Source of the DNA: an uncultured Microbacterium sp. | Lineage (GTDB): Bacteria; Actinomycetota; Actinomycetes; Actinomycetales; Microbacteriaceae | Length of the DNA stretch: 7,882 nt | Direction: 5' to 3' | Assembly (NCBI GenBank): GCA_937926065.1 | Contig: CALANM010000184.1 | Location: 1-7,882 of the forward strand | Shown here: positions 6,141 through 7,882 of the stretch, piece after piece | Layout of the letters: the number at the start of each line of letters is the position of its first letter | How positions within the stretch are numbered: position 1 is the first letter of the stretch | The notes under the pieces: generated by a model | What the model was told of the DNA's origin: nothing | Seen by the model: only the letters and a program-made list of their open reading frames with translations | Databases searched by the model: none | Translations under genes and position numbers: made by a program

Positions 6141-6149
6141 GCCGGCCGT

Positions 6150-6713
6150 TCAGGCGATGAGCATGCCCTGCGAGGCGAGGACGACGCCGACCGCGACGGC
6201 AGCCGCAAGCGCGCCGACTGTCGACCACGCGATGATGCGCGCCCAGTCGATGTAGCGGCCCGAGCGCTTGCCGACGCTGAACCCGGCGGCGTCGGTGAAC
6301 GCGACGAACTCGTCGAATCGCATGGTCACGCGCTCCGGCGGCGGGGGAGGAGCGGTGGTGCGCGTCTCGCTCGTGCGGGGCCGGGCCCGCGGACGCGGCT
6401 CCGGTTCGGGTTCCGGATGCCGGGTGTCCGACGGCGGTGCCGCGGCGGGTCCCGGAGCGTCCTCGGGCTGCGGCGGTGCGGTGGTGGGTGTCGTCGAGGA
6501 GCCGGCCGCGTGCGTCGCCCACTGGACAAGGGCGTCCCGTGCGCGACGGGCGCGGTCGAACTCCACCGCCATGGCGTGGCGTTCGCTCTCGGTCGCGTGG
6601 GGGTGCCGGTCGGGGTGCACCTGCCGCGCGCGCACGCGGAATGCCTCCTGGATCTGCTCCACGGTCGCTCCCCGGGTGAGTCCGAGGCATCCGCGAGCTT
6701 CGTCGAGCGTCAT
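6150..6713 (-). CDS. Membrane-anchored J-domain (DnaJ-like) protein
   Basis: The 187-residue protein has an N-terminal J domain (about 1-66). Helix I covers DEARGCLGL, helix II IQEAFRVRARQVHP, the catalytic HPD tripeptide is at 33-35, and helix III is EFDRARRARDALVQW. The HPD loop stimulates ATP hydrolysis by DnaK-type Hsp70. There is no Gly/Phe region or zinc finger, so it is a class C J protein. A Pro/Arg/Glu/Thr-rich linker (about 71-129) leads to a conserved-looking MRFDEFVAFTDAAGF segment (131-145) and one C-terminal transmembrane helix (about 158-181). The J domain is therefore tethered, probably on the cytoplasmic side. I chose ATG 6713, which overlaps the upstream gene's TGA by ATGA. 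The longer frame to 7238 would overlay that upstream gene. Its client is unknown; the coupled membrane protein is the obvious candidate partner. Confidence 0.88.
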   Translation of the reverse strand: MTLDEARGCLGLTRGATVEQIQEAFRVRARQVHPDRHPHATESERHAMAVEFDRARRARDALVQWATHAAGSSTTPTTAPPQPEDAPGPAAAPPSDTRHPEPEPEPRPRARPRTSETRTTAPPPPPERVTMRFDEFVAFTDAAGFSVGKRSGRYIDWARIIAWSTVGALAAAVAVGVVLASQGMLIA

Positions 6714-7195
6714 TGGATGTCCAGGAGGTAGCGCTGGTATTCGCGGGTCAGGCGCTGCGTGCGGCCTTCCGCGGCAGCCACGGCGTGCTGGGCGAGCGCG
6801 CGCTGCGTGAGCCGGCGGTGGCCGGCGGCGTAGCCGATGAGGCTCGTCGCCAGCAGTGCGAACGTCACGAGCCCTGCCGCTGTGAGCATCTCGCGGGGCG
6901 GATCTCCAGCGAATGCCCACACGCGGGTGAGCACACCGAGGACGAAGCCCGCGACCCCCACCCACGTCCACACGCGGAGCGAGCTGTAGAGATGGGCGCG
7001 CGTCGTGCTCCACAGCGGGTTGGGCGTCCAGAAGGTCCACCGGTGCGGGGCCGGGGGCACCTCGGGAAGCGGGGTCCAGTCGACCGGCGGCACCCAGAAC
7101 GCGTTCGCGCGGATCCATCGGTCGGTGGGCGTCGGCCACCCTCTGGGCACTCGGAAATCCGCCGGCACGCCGGCGACTCGGATGCGACGTGCCAA
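6710..7195 (-). CDS. Two-helix membrane protein with Trp/Pro-rich N-terminal motif
   Basis: No named function is known to me for this 161-residue protein. Residues 11-62 are packed with Trp and Pro (GWPTPTDRW, AFWVPPVDWTPLPEVPPAPHRWTFWTPNPLW). They resemble the repeated GWxPxPxWPPAPxGWxFW segment found at the ends of many actinobacterial membrane proteins. Two transmembrane helices follow (about 74-95 and 104-124), then a basic, helical C-terminal tail (HRRLTQRALAQHAVAAAEGRTQRLTREYQRYLLD). The start is TTG 7195, chosen because a perfect AGGAGG (plus-strand CCTCCT 7204-7209) lies eight bases upstream. GTG at residue 10 has no such site. It is the first gene of an operon with the J-domain gene, coupled by ATGA. 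With both termini probably cytoplasmic, the WP segment could bind a partner there. Confidence 0.8.
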   Translation of the reverse strand: MARRIRVAGVPADFRVPRGWPTPTDRWIRANAFWVPPVDWTPLPEVPPAPHRWTFWTPNPLWSTTRAHLYSSLRVWTWVGVAGFVLGVLTRVWAFAGDPPREMLTAAGLVTFALLATSLIGYAAGHRRLTQRALAQHAVAAAEGRTQRLTREYQRYLLDIQ

Positions 7196-7240
7196 GGGCG
7201 CGGCCTCCTGTCTCGCTCGTCCATGAGAGATTCCTCATGA

Positions 7241-7246
7241 ACTCTA
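7241..7246 (-). promoter_or_regulatory. Candidate -10 element (TAGAGT) of the WP-motif/J-domain operon
   Basis: TAGAGT on the minus strand would start a transcript near 7234, giving a leader of about 39 bases with AGGAGG before the TTG start. The same hexamer precedes the guanidine riboswitch. No -35 is clear, and the upstream sequence is occupied by the hairpins at 7263-7312. Confidence 0.4.
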
Positions 7247-7262
7247 GAGGCGGGGCAGCGCG

Positions 7263-7312
7263 TCGCGGAAGACCGCGATCCCCGTGGCATCACGGGCGGC
7301 GCCCGGGGCGCC
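7263..7312. terminator. Cluster of three short perfect hairpins after the FAD-monooxygenase stop
   Basis: Three perfect 6-bp inverted repeats stand in a row: TCGCGG/CCGCGA with loop AAGA (7263-7278), CCCGTG/CACGGG with loop GCAT (7281-7296) and GGCGCC/GGCGCC with loop CGG (7298-7312). The last directly abuts the monooxygenase stop codon (7313-7315). No T-run follows on the minus strand, so this would be a tailless terminator or a transcript-protecting structure. It lies before the promoter of the next minus-strand operon. Confidence 0.5.
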
Positions 7313-7882
7313 TCAGCGAATCGCGGAGCGCTCCGGCAGGTAGCCGAATCCGATGAACTGCGCCATGAAGCGGCGGATGCGGGGTGAGAAGCGGTGCAGC
7401 AGCCACGTCACGGGGCGGGGCACGGCCCGAGCGCCCTTCGCTGTCGCGGCGCGGATGACACCACGGTGCGAGATCCGCTGCAGGCGCTGCATCTTCTTCA
7501 CGGGACGCTGCCGGCGCTCCTGCACTGTCGCGAGCACGTCATCGGGTGCTTCGCCGCGCGCCAGCGGGGCGTGGATCGCGTTGGCGAGGGCAACGGCATC
7601 CTGGATCGCGTAGTTCACGCCGACGCCGAACATGGGCGACATCGCGTGGGCCGCGTCGCCGATCGCGATGAAGCCGGGACGATGCCACGTGTCGAGCCGG
7701 TTGAGCTGCACCGACAGCAGCTTGACCTGGTCCCAGCTCTGGATCGACTCCGCAGCCTCGACGACGTGAGAGGCCGACCCGGCGATACGGGCTCGGAACG
7801 CGGGAAGCCCCGCCTGCTGCAGCTGGTCGAACGAGGCCTTCGGGATGATCATGCCCGCCTGATAGTAGGTGCCGCGCTCGAG
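7313..7882 (-). CDS. FAD-dependent monooxygenase (UbiH/PHBH-like), C-terminal part
   Basis: Only the last 189 residues are visible; the reading frame continues upstream past the window edge, so the N-terminal Rossmann GxGxxG region is not seen. The fragment carries FIAIGDAAHAMSPMFGVGVNYAIQDAVALANAI (71-103), the second FAD-binding GD motif of class A aromatic hydroxylases. Its Asp contacts the ribityl chain of FAD, and the following PxxGxGxNxAxxDAxxLA segment shapes the isoalloxazine site. Such enzymes hydroxylate or oxidise aromatic or polyketide substrates with NAD(P)H and oxygen. The C-terminal region is basic (RRQRPVKKMQRLQR, RFSPRIRRFMAQF), without clear membrane spans, and ends in a short tail. 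The substrate cannot be predicted. An ATG at 7852 exists, but the coding frame is open through it and starting there would remove part of the fold. Confidence 0.88.
   Translation of the reverse strand, partial: LERGTYYQAGMIIPKASFDQLQQAGLPAFRARIAGSASHVVEAAESIQSWDQVKLLSVQLNRLDTWHRPGFIAIGDAAHAMSPMFGVGVNYAIQDAVALANAIHAPLARGEAPDDVLATVQERRQRPVKKMQRLQRISHRGVIRAATAKGARAVPRPVTWLLHRFSPRIRRFMAQFIGFGYLPERSAIR

Larger units (their letters stand above)
5839..6149. other. Long intergenic region without a convincing protein gene
   Basis: This stretch lies between the start of the small membrane protein and the stop of the J-domain gene. Its left part holds the promoter of the small membrane protein and a perfect 10-base inverted repeat (CGGATGCCGC 5863-5872 and GCGGCATCCG 5944-5953). 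Base composition drops in GC around 5955-6070. The right part holds a promoter-like pair, a purine-rich folded segment and a strong terminator, described separately as a candidate small RNA. A 118-codon plus-strand reading frame (5899-6255) crosses the terminator and enters the J-domain gene; I do not consider it real. Confidence 0.6.

Noticed and set aside
6094..6159. 21-codon frame starting at the only ATG of the candidate small RNA
   Set aside because: There is no Shine-Dalgarno sequence at a usable distance, and the terminator stem lies within it. A leader peptide cannot be excluded, but nothing supports it.
5899..6255. 118-codon plus-strand frame in the gap
   Set aside because: It runs through a strong terminator and overlaps the C-terminus of the J-domain gene, and has no ribosome binding site or recognisable domain.
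6714..7238. N-terminal extension of the J-domain frame up to 7238
   Set aside because: The extension overlays the WP-motif membrane gene in another frame and has compositionally random sequence. ATG 6713 sits exactly at an ATGA junction and opens the J domain.

Overview
The window is high-GC DNA with dense, short-spaced genes, GTG and TTG starts, -10 elements of TAGNNT type and a DUF3097 gene, a family I know from Actinobacteria. The style (frequent GGATGCC/GGCATCC words, Gly/Ala/Arg-rich proteins) fits Microbacteriaceae, probably Microbacterium or a close relative. The genus is an inference from sequence style, not from a marker gene.

Layout, left to right. (1) 1-1143, minus: a TPM-domain membrane protein with signal peptide, extracytoplasmic TPM domain, one transmembrane helix and a long charged helical cytoplasmic tail; its 3' end lies outside the window. 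(2) 1144-1321: a divergent promoter region. (3) 1322-2158, plus: a DUF3097 protein with Toprim-like motifs. (4) 2247-5113, plus: a tight three-gene run, trmB (tRNA m7G46 methyltransferase), an MFS exporter overlapping it by ATGA, and a polytopic membrane protein with divergent CPBP-protease-like motifs. (5) 5159-5565, plus: a guanidine-III riboswitch directly upstream of an SMR guanidinium exporter (Gdx), a complete ligand-controlled detoxification unit. (6) 5590-5838, minus: a small Arg/Pro-rich membrane protein, convergent with gdx. (7) 5839-6149: about 310 bases without a convincing protein gene, but with a promoter-like pair, a folded purine-rich segment and a strong intrinsic terminator; together these look like an unannotated small RNA. 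(8) 6150-7195, minus: a two-gene operon (ATGA overlap) of a Trp/Pro-rich two-helix membrane protein and a membrane-anchored J-domain protein. (9) 7263-7312: three consecutive perfect 6-bp hairpins. (10) 7313-7882, minus: the C-terminal part of a FAD-dependent monooxygenase, cut at its 5' end by the window edge.

The best-supported functional story is the riboswitch-Gdx pair: both the RNA consensus and all five Gdx substrate-site residues are present at their expected positions. The least-described parts are the candidate small RNA at about 6033-6140, the J-domain/WP-motif membrane pair and the CPBP-like protein. I saw no CRISPR array, insertion sequence, tRNA, rRNA or prophage gene.
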